Source of the DNA: Streptomyces sp. NBC_01116
GTDB taxonomy: Bacteria > Actinomycetota > Actinomycetes > Streptomycetales > Streptomycetaceae
NCBI RefSeq assembly: GCF_041435495.1
Contig: NZ_CP108644.1
Coordinates: forward strand, 5,069,501-5,133,500
Direction of reading: 5' to 3'
DNA: 64,000 bases
Within the stretch, counting starts at the first letter, position 1. Every line of letters begins with the position of its first letter. The notes under the pieces are model-generated. The model had not been told where the DNA came from. It made no database searches and saw only the letters and a list, made by a program, of their open reading frames with translations. Shown here in pieces: positions 8,761 to 18,278 of the stretch. The position numbers and the translations under genes were made by a program.

Positions 8761-10755
8761 TCAGCCCGCCGTGCGCGGGATGCGCTTCTCCCAGGTGCGG
8801 TGGAAGGCGATCTCCCCGCCCTCCTTGCAGATCACCTCGTTGGAGGTGATGAAGTCCTGCTCGTCGGCGGCGATCTCGGAGCGGGTCTCGATCTCCACGT
8901 CCCAGGCCATCTCCGGGCGGTGCAGCCGGATCCGCCAGTCGGAGCGGGTCCGCGCGGAGAGCGGGTCGTCCTGCTGGATCGTGTACGTCTCCAGGGCGTC
9001 CTCGGTGAATTCGAGGCCGTCGGGGTAGACCCGCGTACCGCCGTAGCGGGGGTCGACCTCCATGCGCCATTCGCCCTTGGCGACATCGCGGACGACGAGG
9101 CGTTCGGGGCGGGGCTCCTCCAGGGTGACCGGGTAGACCACGCCGAGCGGTTCGGACTGCTCGGGCTCCCCGAAGGTGATCGCCGGGTCCTCGGTGTGGC
9201 GGCGCACCGGGAGTTCGACGAAGCTGCCGTCGGCGTCCAGGGTGAAGCCCGCCGAGCCGGCCTGCGGCCAGATCCAGGGCCAGTACGAGGAGGAGACGGC
9301 GAGCCGGATGCGGTGGCCGGGCGGGAAGGTGTGCCCGATGCCGTTGAGGTCGAAGACCACGTCCTCGGTCTCGCCCGGGGGCCAGTCGTCGGTGCGGTCG
9401 CGGCCGTGCCGGGCGGCGAGGTTGAGGACGCCCCGGGTGACCAGGGTGGAGGAGCCGTCGGGCGCGACGTCGCAGAGCCGGGCGATGGCCTGGCCGCGCG
9501 GGACGTCCATCCGGAGGCGGAGCTTCACCCGGGGGCGGCCGAGGATCTCGATCGGCGCGTCCTCGACGGGGAATTCGAACGACACCGACTTCGCGTCCTC
9601 GTCCCGCTGGTCCGGCGGCAGGTCCGCGTCGTTGCCGAACGGGAAGAAGCGGCCCGCGTCCACGCCGGTCTGCTGCGGCGAGGCGACGATCCGCTCGCCG
9701 CCCTGGAGGGCGTACGCCACCGGGGAGACGTTCTCCGAGGGCCAGCTGGCGTCCCCGACCCAGCGGCCCGGCAGCGTCTCGTACACCGTGGCGGGCGGGT
9801 GCGAGCCGCTGATCCAGGACCGCAGCAGCGGCTCCCGCATCACGCCCGTCTCCTGGCCCTTGAGGTGCTGGTCCCACCAGCGCAGCGTCTCCTGGAGGAA
9901 GCCGATCCCGGGTCCCGGCGGCAGCCCCCGGTCGGGGTACTGGTGCGACCAGGGGCCGATCAGCCCGCGCACCTGCTCCGGGTCCAGGTGCTCCACGAGC
10001 CGCAGCACGGTGTCCCGGTACGGGTCGTGCCAGCCGCCGACCGCGAGGACCTTCGCCTTGATCGCGCCGTAGTCCTCGCAGACGCTGCCGTGCTTCCAGT
10101 AGTCGTCGCGGCTCTGGTGGGCCAGCCAGGTGTGGATGAAGGGGTCGACGGCCTCCAGCCGCTTCAGCCACATCTCCTTCCAGTCCTCGCCGACCTGCGC
10201 CGGGTCCGGCGGGCGGCAGACGAAGGCGAGCATGGTGGCGGCCCAGGCGTGCATGTCCACGGCGAGGACGGAGCCGCCCATGTAGTGGACGTCGTTGTCG
10301 TAGCGGTCGTCGGCCGAGCAGACGGTGACGATCGCCTTCAGCGGCTCGGGGGCGAGCGCGGCGATCTGGAGCGAGTTGAAGCCGCCCCAGGAGATGCCGA
10401 ACATCCCCACCCGGCCGGAGCACCACTCCTGCTGGGCCAGCCAGTGGATGACGGCGACGCCGTCCTGAAGCTCCTGCGCGTCGTACTCGTCGCCCGGCAG
10501 GCCCTCGCTGTTGCCGTGGCCGCGGACGTCGACCCGTACGGAGGCGTAGCCGTGGCCCGCGTACCAGGGGTGGCGCTGCCAGTCGCGGGGCGCGGTCCAG
10601 TCGCCGAGCCGGTAGGGCAGGTACTCCAGCAGGGCCGGGACCGGTTCGTCGGTCAGCGGCCGCCAGATCCGGGCGTAGAGCCGGGTGCCGTCGGGCAGCG
10701 GGATGGAGACGTCCTCGCGGGTGGTCTCGTACGGAAACTCGGTCGTGATGTTCAT
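8761..10755 (-). CDS. CocE/NonD family hydrolase (X-Pro dipeptidyl-peptidase S15-like)
   Basis: A 664-residue serine hydrolase of the CocE/PepX family. The alpha/beta-hydrolase core carries the nucleophile elbow GISWGG with Ser near residue 119, and a likely histidine in GPWSHQY near 270. The C-terminal half is the jelly-roll domain typical of the family (residues about 340-560). No signal peptide is visible, so it probably acts in the cytoplasm. It lies 40 bp downstream of a POT-family peptide transporter on the same strand, which suggests that it processes imported Xaa-Pro peptides. A cocaine-esterase-like ester substrate cannot be excluded from sequence alone. Confidence 0.85.
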   Translation of the reverse strand: MNITTEFPYETTREDVSIPLPDGTRLYARIWRPLTDEPVPALLEYLPYRLGDWTAPRDWQRHPWYAGHGYASVRVDVRGHGNSEGLPGDEYDAQELQDGVAVIHWLAQQEWCSGRVGMFGISWGGFNSLQIAALAPEPLKAIVTVCSADDRYDNDVHYMGGSVLAVDMHAWAATMLAFVCRPPDPAQVGEDWKEMWLKRLEAVDPFIHTWLAHQSRDDYWKHGSVCEDYGAIKAKVLAVGGWHDPYRDTVLRLVEHLDPEQVRGLIGPWSHQYPDRGLPPGPGIGFLQETLRWWDQHLKGQETGVMREPLLRSWISGSHPPATVYETLPGRWVGDASWPSENVSPVAYALQGGERIVASPQQTGVDAGRFFPFGNDADLPPDQRDEDAKSVSFEFPVEDAPIEILGRPRVKLRLRMDVPRGQAIARLCDVAPDGSSTLVTRGVLNLAARHGRDRTDDWPPGETEDVVFDLNGIGHTFPPGHRIRLAVSSSYWPWIWPQAGSAGFTLDADGSFVELPVRRHTEDPAITFGEPEQSEPLGVVYPVTLEEPRPERLVVRDVAKGEWRMEVDPRYGGTRVYPDGLEFTEDALETYTIQQDDPLSARTRSDWRIRLHRPEMAWDVEIETRSEIAADEQDFITSNEVICKEGGEIAFHRTWEKRIPRTAG

Positions 10756-10795
10756 GGGTCACCTCGATGGACGGCGACGGGGTGCGAAGGCGCAC

Positions 10796-12295
10796 TCAGT
10801 GGACGGGGTGCATGGTGCGTTTCAGCCACGGGGCGGCGGCGATCATCGCCACACCCGCCGCCACGGCGATCGCGCCGTTGACGCCGAAGTAGGCGGGGTT
10901 GGAGACCTCGCCGTACAGCTTCACGATCTGCGCCTGGATGCCGTTGGCCAGGGCGAGCGAGAGGAACCACAGGGCCATCGTCTGGCTGGCGAACGCCTTG
11001 GGGGCGAGCTTGGTGGTGGCGGACATGCCGGAGGTCTCCAGCAGGATGTCGCCGAGCCCGAGGAGCAGGTACGAGCCGACGATCCACCAGGCCGCCATGC
11101 GGTAGGTGTCGTCGGCGTGCCCGGAGGTCGGCAGGACCATCAGCAGGAAGGAGAGCCCGCCGAGGATCACCCCGAAGGCGATCTTGTTGGAGGCGTGCGG
11201 CTGGCGGGGGCCCATCTTCGCCCAGACCGCGGCGACGACCGGGGCGAGCGCGACCTCGAAGGCGCCGAGGGCGGAGGCGTACCAGCTGGCCGGGAAGGCG
11301 AAGCCGAGGATCTCGGTCCGGGCGTTCGTCGACGCGAGCAGCATCATCGTCGAGTACGCCTGGAAGAGGATGAAGTTGAAGACGACGGACCCGAGGAAGA
11401 GGACGACGTAGGGCCGGAGCCTGCCGCGCTCCTCCGCGGTGACCCGGGGGGAGCGGAACATCACCACGAAGTAGACGATCGGCGCGATCACCGAGATGAC
11501 GGTGAGGACGTCGACGAACCGGTCCATCGTCAGCCAGCCCGCCAGGGCCAGGGCGGTGGCCACCGCGGCGACCACGACGGCCCCGCCGATGATCAGCCGG
11601 ACCGCGCGGCGCATCGCGTCGGGGGCCAGCGCGAATTCGGCGGCGTGCTTACGCCCGGCCAGGTGACGGCGGCCCGCGACGTACTGGATCAGGCCGAGGG
11701 TCATGCCGACCGCGGCGGCCGAGAAGCCCCAGTGCCAGCTGACGTGCTCGCCGAGCCAGCCGGTGATCAGCGGTCCGGCGAACGCGCCGATGTTGATGCC
11801 CATGTAGTAGAGGGCGAAGCCGGCGTCGCGCCGCTCGTCGTCGGTGCGGTAGAGCTTGCCGACCATGGAGGCCACGTTGGGCTTGAGCAGGCCCGTTCCG
11901 GCGCTGATCAGGCCGAGGCCCACCCAGGTCATGGCGTCGGTGGGAACGGCCATGCTGTAGTGGCCGCAGGCGATGAGGATGCCGCCGTAGAGCACGGCCC
12001 GGTACGAGCCGAGGATCCGGTCGGCCAGCCAGCCGCCCGCCACGGAGACCAGATAGACCAGCGTCCCGTAGGCGGCGGAGACGGAGGCGGCGGTTCCGGG
12101 GTCCATGTCCATGCCGCCGTTCGCCACCGTGTCGGCGAAGAACAGCACCAGGATGGCCTGCATGCCCAGGAACGAGAACCGCTCCCAGACCTCCAGACCC
12201 GACAGGGTCATCAGACCTCGTGGCTGCCCGAAGAAGGCGTGGTCGTCCTCGGGCGGAGGCTTGGCCGGCTCGGTGCCGGCGGTGCTGTGGGACAA
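10796..12295 (-). CDS. POT-family (PTR2) proton-dependent oligopeptide transporter
   Basis: A 499-residue polytopic transporter that imports di- and tripeptides with protons. It shows the family's opening segment (FFGQPRGLMTLSGLEVWERF), the loop GGWLADRILG, and the signature FALYYMGINIGAFAGP near residues 155-170, followed by about 14 hydrophobic helices. The TTG at 12295 is chosen because AGGAG lies 8 nt upstream and the homologous N-terminus begins just after it; the frame stays open further upstream but lacks support. It is the promoter-proximal gene of a transporter-peptidase pair. Confidence 0.9.
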   Translation of the reverse strand: MSHSTAGTEPAKPPPEDDHAFFGQPRGLMTLSGLEVWERFSFLGMQAILVLFFADTVANGGMDMDPGTAASVSAAYGTLVYLVSVAGGWLADRILGSYRAVLYGGILIACGHYSMAVPTDAMTWVGLGLISAGTGLLKPNVASMVGKLYRTDDERRDAGFALYYMGINIGAFAGPLITGWLGEHVSWHWGFSAAAVGMTLGLIQYVAGRRHLAGRKHAAEFALAPDAMRRAVRLIIGGAVVVAAVATALALAGWLTMDRFVDVLTVISVIAPIVYFVVMFRSPRVTAEERGRLRPYVVLFLGSVVFNFILFQAYSTMMLLASTNARTEILGFAFPASWYASALGAFEVALAPVVAAVWAKMGPRQPHASNKIAFGVILGGLSFLLMVLPTSGHADDTYRMAAWWIVGSYLLLGLGDILLETSGMSATTKLAPKAFASQTMALWFLSLALANGIQAQIVKLYGEVSNPAYFGVNGAIAVAAGVAMIAAAPWLKRTMHPVH

Positions 12296-12454
12296 AACGG
12301 GGACTCCTGATCGTATGAGCTGATCCCGAACATACCGGCGGTCATGGGAAGCCGCCCACGGTGATCCATTGCGGACCGGATACGCTGAAGTCGCTAGGAG
12401 AGACAGCGACACATCGACATTGCGTGTGATCGTCAGCAGACAGGAGATGCCCTC

Positions 12455-13465
12455 GTGACCGTCGTCGGGCCGTTCGGACTGCACGTGCGGGACCAGGCTC
12501 TTGAGGCCGATGTCCAGTCGGGCCTGGCCGCTGTCGAGGCGGGGCTGCTCGAAGCCACAAAGAGCGATGTCCCCTTCATCACGGATGCCGCCCAGCATCT
12601 GGTGCGGGCCGGGGGCAAGCGGTTCCGCCCCTTGCTGGTCATGCTCGCGTCACAATTCGGCGATCCGGGCGCGCCGGGCGTCGTCCCCGCCGCCGTCGTC
12701 GTCGAACTGACCCACCTGGCGACGCTCTACCACGACGACGTGATGGACGAGGCCGACGTGCGGCGCGGGGTCCCCAGCGCCAACACCCGCTGGGGCAACT
12801 CCGTCGCCGTCCTCACCGGCGACTTCCTCTTCGCCCGCGCCTCCCACATCCTGGCCGACCTCGGCCCCGAGGCGGTCCGCATCCAGGCGGAGGCCTTCGA
12901 ACGGCTCGTCACCGGCCAGATCCTGGAGACCGCGGGCCCGCGCGACGGCCGTGACCCGGTCGACCACTACCTGGACGTGCTCAGCGGCAAGACCGGCTCG
13001 CTGGTCGCCGTGTCCGGCCGCTTCGGCGCGATGATGTCCGGCGCCGACGAGCGCACCGTGGACGTCCTCACCCAGTACGGGGAGCGGCTCGGCATCGCCT
13101 TCCAGCTCGCCGACGACGTCCTCGACATCGCCTCCGACTCCCACGAGTCCGGCAAGACCCCCGGCACCGACCTGCGCGAGGGCATCCCGACGCTCCCGGT
13201 CCTGCGGCTGCGCGCCCAGGCGGCGGCCGACGGCAAGCCCGACGACCTGGAGCTCGTCGAGCTGCTCGACGGCGACCTCGGCGACGACGACGCCCTGGAC
13301 GAGGTGCTGCGCCGGCTGCGCGCCCACCCGGCTCTGGAGCAGGCCCGCCAGGACACCGTGCGCTACGCCCAGGCGGCGCGGGCCACGCTCGCACCGCTGC
13401 CCGAGGGATACGCGAAGTCGGCGCTGGAAGAGCTGTGCGACGCCGTGGTGCACCGCGCGGGCTGA
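12455..13465 (+). CDS. Polyprenyl (heptaprenyl/nonaprenyl-type) diphosphate synthase
   Basis: A 336-residue trans-isoprenyl diphosphate synthase. The first aspartate-rich motif is HDDVMDEAD near residue 93, followed by RRG, and the second is LADDVLD near residue 218. These bind the Mg-diphosphates of the allylic substrate and IPP. The likely product is the long prenyl tail of menaquinone, which would connect it to complex I; chain length cannot be read safely from sequence. Start GTG 12455 has AGGAG about 9 nt upstream. It is divergent from the peptide transporter across 159 bp. Confidence 0.93.
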   Translation: MTVVGPFGLHVRDQALEADVQSGLAAVEAGLLEATKSDVPFITDAAQHLVRAGGKRFRPLLVMLASQFGDPGAPGVVPAAVVVELTHLATLYHDDVMDEADVRRGVPSANTRWGNSVAVLTGDFLFARASHILADLGPEAVRIQAEAFERLVTGQILETAGPRDGRDPVDHYLDVLSGKTGSLVAVSGRFGAMMSGADERTVDVLTQYGERLGIAFQLADDVLDIASDSHESGKTPGTDLREGIPTLPVLRLRAQAAADGKPDDLELVELLDGDLGDDDALDEVLRRLRAHPALEQARQDTVRYAQAARATLAPLPEGYAKSALEELCDAVVHRAG

Positions 13466-13695
13466 GAGATCTGCCGTGCTGCGTCGCGCGGGCCGAGAGC
13501 TTCGGCGTCGTGCGCGGGCCCGCTGACGGCGCGTCATCCGGTGGGGCGTACCCCTACTGGATGGCGCACATACCCCTCCTGGTTGTCATACCGGAGCAGT
13601 ACGCCGAGTTGATTCCCCGGTCTGACGCTTCGGGCCGCCTGATTTGGTCAGATGGTTAACAACGGAAGCCGCCGACCACGGAGGTAGGGCACACC

Positions 13696-14940
13696 ATGGC
13701 ACCGAACGACAGCGCAGAGACCACCGGCGAGGCCACGAGCACTGTCGTGGGCCGCCGGAAGACGGCGCGCTACATCGTCCCCGTCGCGGTCGCGGGGGTG
13801 GCGGCCGCGACCATCGGGCTCGTCCCGGCGCTCGCCAGCACCGGCGACCCGGACCTGCCGAAGATCACCGCACAGCAGCTCATCGAGAAGATCGCCGCTT
13901 CCGACGAGGAGCAGCTCTCCGGCACGTTCAAGATCAGCACCGACCTGGGCCTGCCCCTCGACGGCCTCGCGGGCTCGCTCGTCCCGGGCGGTGCGGGCGG
14001 GGACGAGGACGGCGGCGCGGCGGCCCCGCAGGACAAGCTCATGGAGCTGACGTCCGGCACGCACACGCTGCGGGTGGCCGCCGACGGCCCGGAGCGGCAG
14101 AAGCTCTCCATCCTCGGGGACGCGTCCGAGTACAGCGTCATCCACAACCAGGGCGAGGTCTGGGCGTACGACAGCACGTCGGACGAGGTCTACCACGCCG
14201 AGGCCCCCGAGGGCCGGGACGGCGGCAAGCTCGCGGAGAAGGCCCCGAAGGACCGCAAGGGCGCTCCGGCCACCCCGAAGGACTTCGCCGAGCAGGCGCT
14301 CGCGGCGGCCGGGGACACCACCTCGGTCACCGTGGACGGCACGGCGCAGGTCGCCGGGCGGGACGCGTACCAGCTGCTGATCAAGCCGAAGCAGTCCGGT
14401 TCGACGATCGGCTCGGTCCGCATCGCCGTGGACGCCGAGAACGGCGTACCGCTGAAGTTCACCCTGTCGGCGGCGAGCGGCGGCAAGGCCGTGGTCGACG
14501 CCGGGTTCACCAAGGTCGACTTCTCCAGGCCCGCCTCGTCCACCTTCGACTTCACGCCGCCCAAGGGCGCCGAGGTGACGGAGGCCGACGAGCTGGAGAC
14601 CGGCAAGGACGAGCACGGCGCGGCGCAGAAGGCCCTTCCCGGGCAGCTGGCCGAGCTGGACGGCTTCGAGGGCCTCAACGTCATCGGCAAGGGCTGGACC
14701 TCGATCGCCGAGATCCGGACCCCCGGCGGCACGGGTCTTCCGACGACCGGCTCGGGCGACCTCCCGGCCGAGGCGCAGGGCTTCCTCGACGCGGTCGGCG
14801 ACAAGGTCACCGGGAAGTTCGGTTCGGGCACGGTCTTCAAGACGCGCCTGGTCAACGCCCTGCTGACGGACGACGGCAGGGTGTACGTCGGAGCGGTGAC
14901 GAAGGACGCGCTGGTCCGCGCCGCCGACGCCGCCAAGTAG
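13696..14940 (+). CDS. LolA-like exported protein (outer-membrane-lipoprotein-carrier family / DUF2092-like)
   Basis: A 414-residue secreted or membrane-anchored protein. Residues about 23-48 form a single hydrophobic segment after GRRKTAR, consistent with an uncleaved signal anchor. The rest is a LolA/LppX-like fold (IEKIAASDEEQLSGTFKIST at the start of the domain). It lacks a lipobox cysteine. GGAGGTAGGG about 8 nt before the ATG is a good ribosome site. The ABC-2 exporter genes follow 130 bp downstream, so the three may form one envelope-related unit. The cargo is unknown. Confidence 0.75.
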   Translation: MAPNDSAETTGEATSTVVGRRKTARYIVPVAVAGVAAATIGLVPALASTGDPDLPKITAQQLIEKIAASDEEQLSGTFKISTDLGLPLDGLAGSLVPGGAGGDEDGGAAAPQDKLMELTSGTHTLRVAADGPERQKLSILGDASEYSVIHNQGEVWAYDSTSDEVYHAEAPEGRDGGKLAEKAPKDRKGAPATPKDFAEQALAAAGDTTSVTVDGTAQVAGRDAYQLLIKPKQSGSTIGSVRIAVDAENGVPLKFTLSAASGGKAVVDAGFTKVDFSRPASSTFDFTPPKGAEVTEADELETGKDEHGAAQKALPGQLAELDGFEGLNVIGKGWTSIAEIRTPGGTGLPTTGSGDLPAEAQGFLDAVGDKVTGKFGSGTVFKTRLVNALLTDDGRVYVGAVTKDALVRAADAAK

Positions 14941-15073
14941 GACACCGCCGGCGCCCGCCGTGCCGGACGACCGGCGCCGGCGCCGGACACCCCGCCCCGT
15001 CGCACACCGTGCGGCGGGGCGGCAGCGCCCCTGCGGCGCTGCCAGCCGTGCGGACGGGAGAGGTGCGACCGGG

Positions 15074-16198
15074 ATGACGGGGACGGGGACGGGGCCCGCC
15101 GGAGCGACCGGGACGGGCGGTGCGCGTACCGCGGGCGGTGCGCGTACGACGGGCGCGTCGGGTACGTCCGGCGCTGCGGGTGCCGTGGAGGCCGCGGAGG
15201 CCGGTCCGGGTGCCGTGCACGCGGCGGAGGCCGGTCCGGGTGCGGCGGACGCCGCGGAGGCCGGCCCGGTCATGCGCACCCGTGGCCTGACCAAGCGCTA
15301 CCGGGGCGGCCGGCTCGCCGTGGACGGCCTCGACCTGACCGTGCCCGGCGGCAGCGTCTTCGGCTTCCTCGGGCCCAACGGGTCGGGGAAGACCACCACG
15401 ATCCGTATGCTGATGGGCCTCATCGACCCGACGTCCGGCACCGTCGAGGTGCTCGGGCGCCCGATGCCGGGCGCCGCCCGTACGGTGCTGCCCGAGGTCG
15501 GCGCGCTGATCGAGGGGCCCGCGCTGTACGGCTTCCTGAACGGCCGGGACAACCTCCTGCGCTACGACCGGGCCGATCCCACCGCCGACCCGCGCACCCG
15601 CGGGGCCCGCGTCGACGAGGCCCTGGAGCGGGTCGGGCTCGCCGCCGCCTCCGGGAAGAAGGCCAAGGCGTACTCCCTCGGCATGAAGCAGCGCCTCGGG
15701 CTCGCCGCCGCCCTGCTCCGGCCGCGCCGGCTGCTGGTCCTGGACGAGCCGACCAACGGCCTCGACCCGCAGGGCATGCGCGAGATCCGCTCCCTGGTCC
15801 GGGAGCTGGCCGCCGAGGGCACGACGGTCTTCCTCTCCTCCCATCTGCTGGACGAGATCGAGCAGGTCTGCACGCACGCCGCGGTGATGGCCCGCGGCCG
15901 GCTGATCGTCCAGGGCCCGGTCGCCGACCTCGCCGCGGGCGCCCGGGGCCGGCTCGCCGTCACCACCCCCGACCCCGGGGACGCCGCCCGCATCCTCCGG
16001 AAACACGGGCTCACCGGCCTGAGCGCCGACGGCGACCGGCTGACCGCCGACGCCCCGCCCGCCGCCGTGGACCTCGCCGACCTCAACGCGGCGCTGGTGT
16101 CCGGCGGGGTGCGGGTGCGGTTCTTCGGCGTCGAGCGAGGCTCATTGGAGGACGCCTTCGTCGCACTCACGGGAGAGGGATTCGATGTCGCAGGCTGA
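15074..16198 (+). CDS. ABC transporter ATP-binding protein (ABC-2 exporter type)
   Basis: A 374-residue nucleotide-binding subunit. Walker A is GPNGSGKTTT near residue 99, the signature is SLGMKQRLGLA near 200, and Walker B is LLVLDEPTNGLDPQG near 220, followed by the SSHLLDEIEQV switch. The first 66 residues are a low-complexity Gly/Ala/Thr/Glu tract (AAEAGPGA repeats) not found in the family. The real start may be ATG 15272 (MRTRGLTKRY), which has a GGAGG 11 nt upstream, although such runs recur in the repeat. It overlaps the permease gene by 14 bp, so the two are coupled. Confidence 0.92.
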   Translation: MTGTGTGPAGATGTGGARTAGGARTTGASGTSGAAGAVEAAEAGPGAVHAAEAGPGAADAAEAGPVMRTRGLTKRYRGGRLAVDGLDLTVPGGSVFGFLGPNGSGKTTTIRMLMGLIDPTSGTVEVLGRPMPGAARTVLPEVGALIEGPALYGFLNGRDNLLRYDRADPTADPRTRGARVDEALERVGLAAASGKKAKAYSLGMKQRLGLAAALLRPRRLLVLDEPTNGLDPQGMREIRSLVRELAAEGTTVFLSSHLLDEIEQVCTHAAVMARGRLIVQGPVADLAAGARGRLAVTTPDPGDAARILRKHGLTGLSADGDRLTADAPPAAVDLADLNAALVSGGVRVRFFGVERGSLEDAFVALTGEGFDVAG

Positions 16199-17234
16199 GA
16201 CACCGCCGCAGACCGGGACGGCACCCCGGGCCGGGACACCGCCCCGGACCGGGACAGCACCGCAGGCCCGGGCAACACCGCAGGCCGGGCCGGCGGAACC
16301 CGGCGATCCGGCGGGACCCGGCGATCCGGCGGGCCCTCGCGGTCCCGATCCCGTGCGGGTGCGTCCCCGCGATCCGGTCCGTCCCCGCGGCCCCTTGTGG
16401 ACGCTGGGCCTTCTCCGGTCCGAGATCACCACGCTGCTCCGCCGCCACCGCACCTTCGCCCTGCTCGGCGTGCTCGCCGCCGTACCCGTACTCATCGGGA
16501 TCGCGGTCCGGATCGAGACGGGCGGCGGCGGTGGCGGGTCGGGCGGCCCGGACGGCGGGGCGGGCCCGGCGTTCCTCGCCCAGGTCACCAACAACGGCCT
16601 CTTCCTCGTCTTCGCCGCCCTCGCCGCGACGCTGCCGGTCTTCCTGCCGATGGCCGTCGGCGTCGTCGCGGGCGACGCGATCGCGGGCGAGGCGAGCAGC
16701 GGCACCCTGCGCTATCTGCTGGTCGCCCCGGCGGGCCGGACCCGGCTGCTGCTCGTGAAGTACGCCTCCGTCCTCGCCTTCTGCCTGGTCGCGACCCTGG
16801 TCGTGGCGGCGTCGGCGCTGGCGGTCGGTGCGCTGCTGTTTCCGGTGGGCGAGGTCACCACGATCTCCGGGACCCGGATCAGCTTCGGCGAGGGGCTGGT
16901 GCGGGCGGCGCTGACGGCGCTGGTCGTCGCGGTCTCCCTGACCGGATTCGCCGCACTGGGACTGTTCGTCTCGACGCTCACCGGCAGCGGGATCGGGGCG
17001 ATGGCGGCCACGGTCGGGTTGCTGATCACGGTGCAGATCCTGGACAGCATTCCGCAGCTGAGCGGCGTGCACCCGTACCTGTTCGCGCACCACTGGATGT
17101 CCTTCGCGGACGTCCTGCGCGAGCCCGTCCACTGGGACGACCTGATCAAGAACGTCCAACTGCAGGGGCTGTACGTCGCGGTGTTCGGCTCGGCGGCCTG
17201 GGCGCGCTTCACGGCCAAGGACATCACGGCCTGA
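16185..17234 (+). CDS. ABC-2 type transporter permease
   Basis: A 349-residue permease that pairs with the ATPase encoded immediately upstream. The first 75 residues are a Pro/Thr/Gly/Arg-rich tract (repeats of the kind PRTGTAPQ) unlike the rest. About six membrane segments then follow, starting with FALLGVLAAVPVLIGIAV, with the family feature GDAIAGEASSGTLRYLLVAP between the second and third. The C-terminal VLREPVHWDDLI region is typical of ABC-2 permeases of the drug/lantibiotic exporter type. The substrate is unknown. Confidence 0.88.
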   Translation: MSQAETPPQTGTAPRAGTPPRTGTAPQARATPQAGPAEPGDPAGPGDPAGPRGPDPVRVRPRDPVRPRGPLWTLGLLRSEITTLLRRHRTFALLGVLAAVPVLIGIAVRIETGGGGGGSGGPDGGAGPAFLAQVTNNGLFLVFAALAATLPVFLPMAVGVVAGDAIAGEASSGTLRYLLVAPAGRTRLLLVKYASVLAFCLVATLVVAASALAVGALLFPVGEVTTISGTRISFGEGLVRAALTALVVAVSLTGFAALGLFVSTLTGSGIGAMAATVGLLITVQILDSIPQLSGVHPYLFAHHWMSFADVLREPVHWDDLIKNVQLQGLYVAVFGSAAWARFTAKDITA

Positions 17235-17512
17235 CGAGAGACGGTCCGGGAGAGGCCGTAAGGGATGGCATTCCGGGAGCCGCGACTCCGCGAGCGCGCC
17301 TCTCCTGGCTTGATCGGATCGGCGGGAGGCCGTCCGCGCCGTCGGCCGGGCGAGCCGTCCCCCGATCGGCTCGTCGCGGCACGAACGGCACGAACGGTGC
17401 GGAGACAGGGAACGACACGACACGGTACGTTCCGTTTCCGCCTGGGTATTGTTCGGTCTTTGGCGACGAGATGTCAACAAGAGATTGGCTGGAACCCCCC
17501 TATGCTCACCGA

Positions 17513-18103
17513 ATGATCACATCGCCGAGCAGTGTGCGCCGCAGCGAAAGGTCACGCCGCGCGATCCTGCGGTCCGCTCTCGATCTCTGTACGGAGCGGG
17601 GGTACGGGCACGTCACGATAGAGGCCATCGCGGCCGATGCCGGGGTCAGCAAGAAGACGATCTACCGCTGGTGGCCGTCGAAGGGCGCGGTGCTGCTGGA
17701 GGCGTTCACGGACGCCCTGATCGACGCCACGCCGTTCGTGGACACCGGCGACATCGGCGCCGACCTGCGCGCCCATGTCGCCGGCGCGGTGAGACTGCTC
17801 TCGGTCCCGCCGTTCGGCCCCGCCTACGCGGGCATCCTCTCCGAGCTGCACCACGACGACCTGCTGGCCCGGCAGCTGCGGGAGGAGCTGGTCGATCCGC
17901 GCGTCGAGGAAGCGATCGGCCGGCTGCGCAGCGCCCAGGAGCAGGGCCAGATCCCGCCGGGCGCGGACCTCCCGCTGGCCGTGGAGATGCTGTACGGGCC
18001 CGTCTACTACCGCCATGTGCTGCGCAAGCCCGTCCAGGACGAGGAGATGATCGCCACCCTGGTCGACCACGTACTGCGCTCGCTGCGCGCGCCGGGGTAC
18101 TGA
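17513..18103 (+). CDS. TetR/AcrR family transcriptional regulator
   Basis: A 196-residue one-component repressor. The N-terminal helix-turn-helix reads TIEAIAADAGVSKKTIYRWW (about residues 34-53) after the usual RRAILRSALDL helix. The C-terminal ligand domain (about 75-190) is of the TetR_C_11 kind, judging by layout. ATG 17513 fits the family start; ATG 17471 in the same frame would add 14 residues. It follows the ABC exporter by 278 bp on the same strand and may regulate it, but no operator was identified. Confidence 0.88.
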   Translation: MITSPSSVRRSERSRRAILRSALDLCTERGYGHVTIEAIAADAGVSKKTIYRWWPSKGAVLLEAFTDALIDATPFVDTGDIGADLRAHVAGAVRLLSVPPFGPAYAGILSELHHDDLLARQLREELVDPRVEEAIGRLRSAQEQGQIPPGADLPLAVEMLYGPVYYRHVLRKPVQDEEMIATLVDHVLRSLRAPGY

Positions 18104-18241
18104 GGCGCCGGAAGAACATCCCGGCCCGGTACGAGCCCCGGTACGAGCCCGTACCGGACCCTGCCCCGGAAGTGTGATGTCACCTCCATCATGACAGGTC
18201 AGAGGGCATTTCCGTAGGAGTAACGGCACAGCTGGACAGCC

Positions 18242-18270
18242 TTGTTGGGCCCCTGCCGGGGCCCCCACAA
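18242..18270 (+). promoter_or_regulatory. Hairpin directly upstream of a start codon
   Basis: GGGCCCC pairs with GGGGCCC around TGCC, extended by TTGT and ACAA with mismatches. It ends 8 nt before the ATG at 18279, in the place where a Shine-Dalgarno would be expected, and no purine-rich ribosome site is visible. It may be the terminator of the TetR transcript or a translational control element. Confidence 0.35.
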
Positions 18271-18278
18271 TTCCCGCT

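Noticed and set aside
8689..10881. Long plus-strand frame opposite the CocE/NonD hydrolase
   Set aside because: It mirrors the codon pattern of the real minus-strand gene. In 72% GC DNA the antisense frame stays open; its product is Arg/Gly/Val-rich without domains.
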